Shown piece by piece: positions 63,530 to 64,000 of a stretch of DNA of 64,000 nt. The notes beneath the pieces were generated by a model. That model was not told the DNA's origin and did not search any database. It worked only from the letters and a program-made list of their open reading frames with translations. Both the position numbers and the translations under genes were made by a program. The DNA is taken from positions 226,444-290,443 of the forward strand of contig NZ_JBBDHC010000001.1 of NCBI RefSeq assembly GCF_037203605.1, read 5' to 3'. How positions within the stretch are numbered: position 1 is the first letter of the stretch; each line of letters begins with the position of its first letter. Source of the DNA: Denitratimonas tolerans (GTDB lineage: Bacteria > Pseudomonadota > Gammaproteobacteria > Xanthomonadales > Xanthomonadaceae).

Positions 63530-63774
63530 AGCGAATAGGAAGTTCAAACGCCCTTTTCGGGCAGTCTGCTGGGTAGGCGGCGGTCGCGCAAGCCCCGTTT
63601 TGGGCACGGATCGGACGTCTGTGAGTGGGATTTCGGCATCGCGGGGCCACGCAGCGGCGTTGTCAGCAGCCATGCTTCGCTGATTCCCGACAGCGGGCCG
63701 AGCGCCGCCCTGCGGATCGTGGCCGCATCGGCTCGGATTCCGGTTTCGCCGTCGGCTGTGCAGCCGGCAGATCG
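63530..63774 (-). mobile_element. 3' non-coding end of the ISCR element with presumed oriIS
   Basis: Downstream of the transposase stop lies a 245-bp non-coding segment. At its far end is a small hairpin, GCCC and GGGC around five bases (63550-63562), followed on the minus strand by GTTTGAACTTCCTATTCGC and then the attI1 remnant. IS91/ISCR elements have their replication origin after the transposase gene, with a hairpin next to a GAAC/GTTC-type tetranucleotide, which this resembles. The exact boundary is inferred. Confidence 0.6.
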
Positions 63775-64000
63775 TCACGCGGCTTGCACTGGCGGTGCGC
63801 GCGCTGCGGGCCTGTAGTGCGCTTCTTCCCGCGCGCCCTGCTTCACGAAGTGGGCGAGGATGGCGCGGATGGCGGTGGGTTCCTCGATGCTGGCGACGAT
63901 CCGTACCGCGCCGCCGCAGTGGACGCAGGTGGTGATGTCGATGGAAAAGACCCGCTTGAGCCGTTGCGCCCAGCTCATCGCACGGCGCTTCTGCTCGGGG
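63775..64000 (-). mobile_element. IS91/ISCR-family transposase, C-terminal part
   Basis: The last 75 codons of a minus-strand gene that continues beyond the right edge. MSWAQRLKRVFSIDITTC, then CVHCGG (zinc-ribbon half) and VRIVASIEEPTAIRAILAHF are the typical C-terminus of Y2 rolling-circle transposases of the IS91/ISCR group. A link to the ISCR3 group is suggested by the groEL piece, because truncated groEL accompanies ISCR3-type elements (for example in SGI1; recalled). The catalytic tyrosines lie outside the window. Confidence 0.85.

Overview
The window is about 64 kb of GC-rich bacterial DNA that reads as the chromosome of a xanthomonad (Xanthomonadales/Lysobacterales, Gammaproteobacteria). 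This rests on gene families and neighbourhoods: atpIBEFHAGDC near glmS and glmU, an adjacent E2/lipoyl-E3 pair without E1, a DPP IV-type S9 peptidase, ZapE, and the REP-like and GGGATT-type intergenic repeats. No species can be named from the window alone. The right-hand 1.5 kb is foreign mobile DNA.

Layout. 1-2606 (minus): the 5' part of a DUF3089 hydrolase gene, then glmS. 2751-13376 (plus): a MacAB-like transport operon behind a strong sigma-54 promoter match. It has an adaptor, one ATPase and two paralogous pairs of FtsX permeases, and ends with an NtrC-type regulator and an NtrY-like kinase. A Phd/PIN toxin-antitoxin module with its own promoter and operator sits inside it. 13445-21025 (plus): the complete F1Fo ATP synthase operon, with two GGGATT inverted-repeat arrays between genes. 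21069-24456 (minus): three overlapping genes for lipid-linked sugar transfer (GT-C, GtrA, GT2). 24515-25879: glmU. 26185-30177 (minus): phasin, QueD, DPP IV and a glutathione transferase. 30540-34377 (minus): a large acyl-CoA dehydrogenase and a 3-hydroxybutyrate-oligomer hydrolase. 34482-36514 (plus): two multi-haem cytochromes c. 36515-43752: a TetR repressor divergent from a leucine/isovalerate operon (ivd, liuB, liuC, liuD, liuE). 44348-47537: pyruvate dehydrogenase E2 and a lipoyl-bearing E3. 47613-50590: a DUF2061 gene with a Fur-like box, a GlcD-type FAD oxidase and an orphan prpF. 50680-60112 (minus): an SDR, a tyrosine phenol-lyase, a zinc-ribbon protein, an SPFH protein with a C-terminal HTH, ZapE, a hydrolase, an ExeM-like nuclease and a cytochrome c5. 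60287-61231: a Tat-exported aldo/keto reductase.

Right end, read on the minus strand: the 3' end of an IS91/ISCR-type transposase, its presumed origin end, a 48-bp relic of the class 1 integron attI1 region, sul1, and a groEL lacking its first ~113 codons. Both ends of sul1 are fused to other sequences. Its start is in frame with the attI1 leader peptide ORF-11, and its last four codons are replaced at the groEL junction. This mobile-element/chromosome chimera is the most unusual feature of the window.

Together the native genes describe an aerobic heterotroph that respires, degrades leucine, fatty acids and peptides, handles PHB, and carries an inducible envelope-export system.
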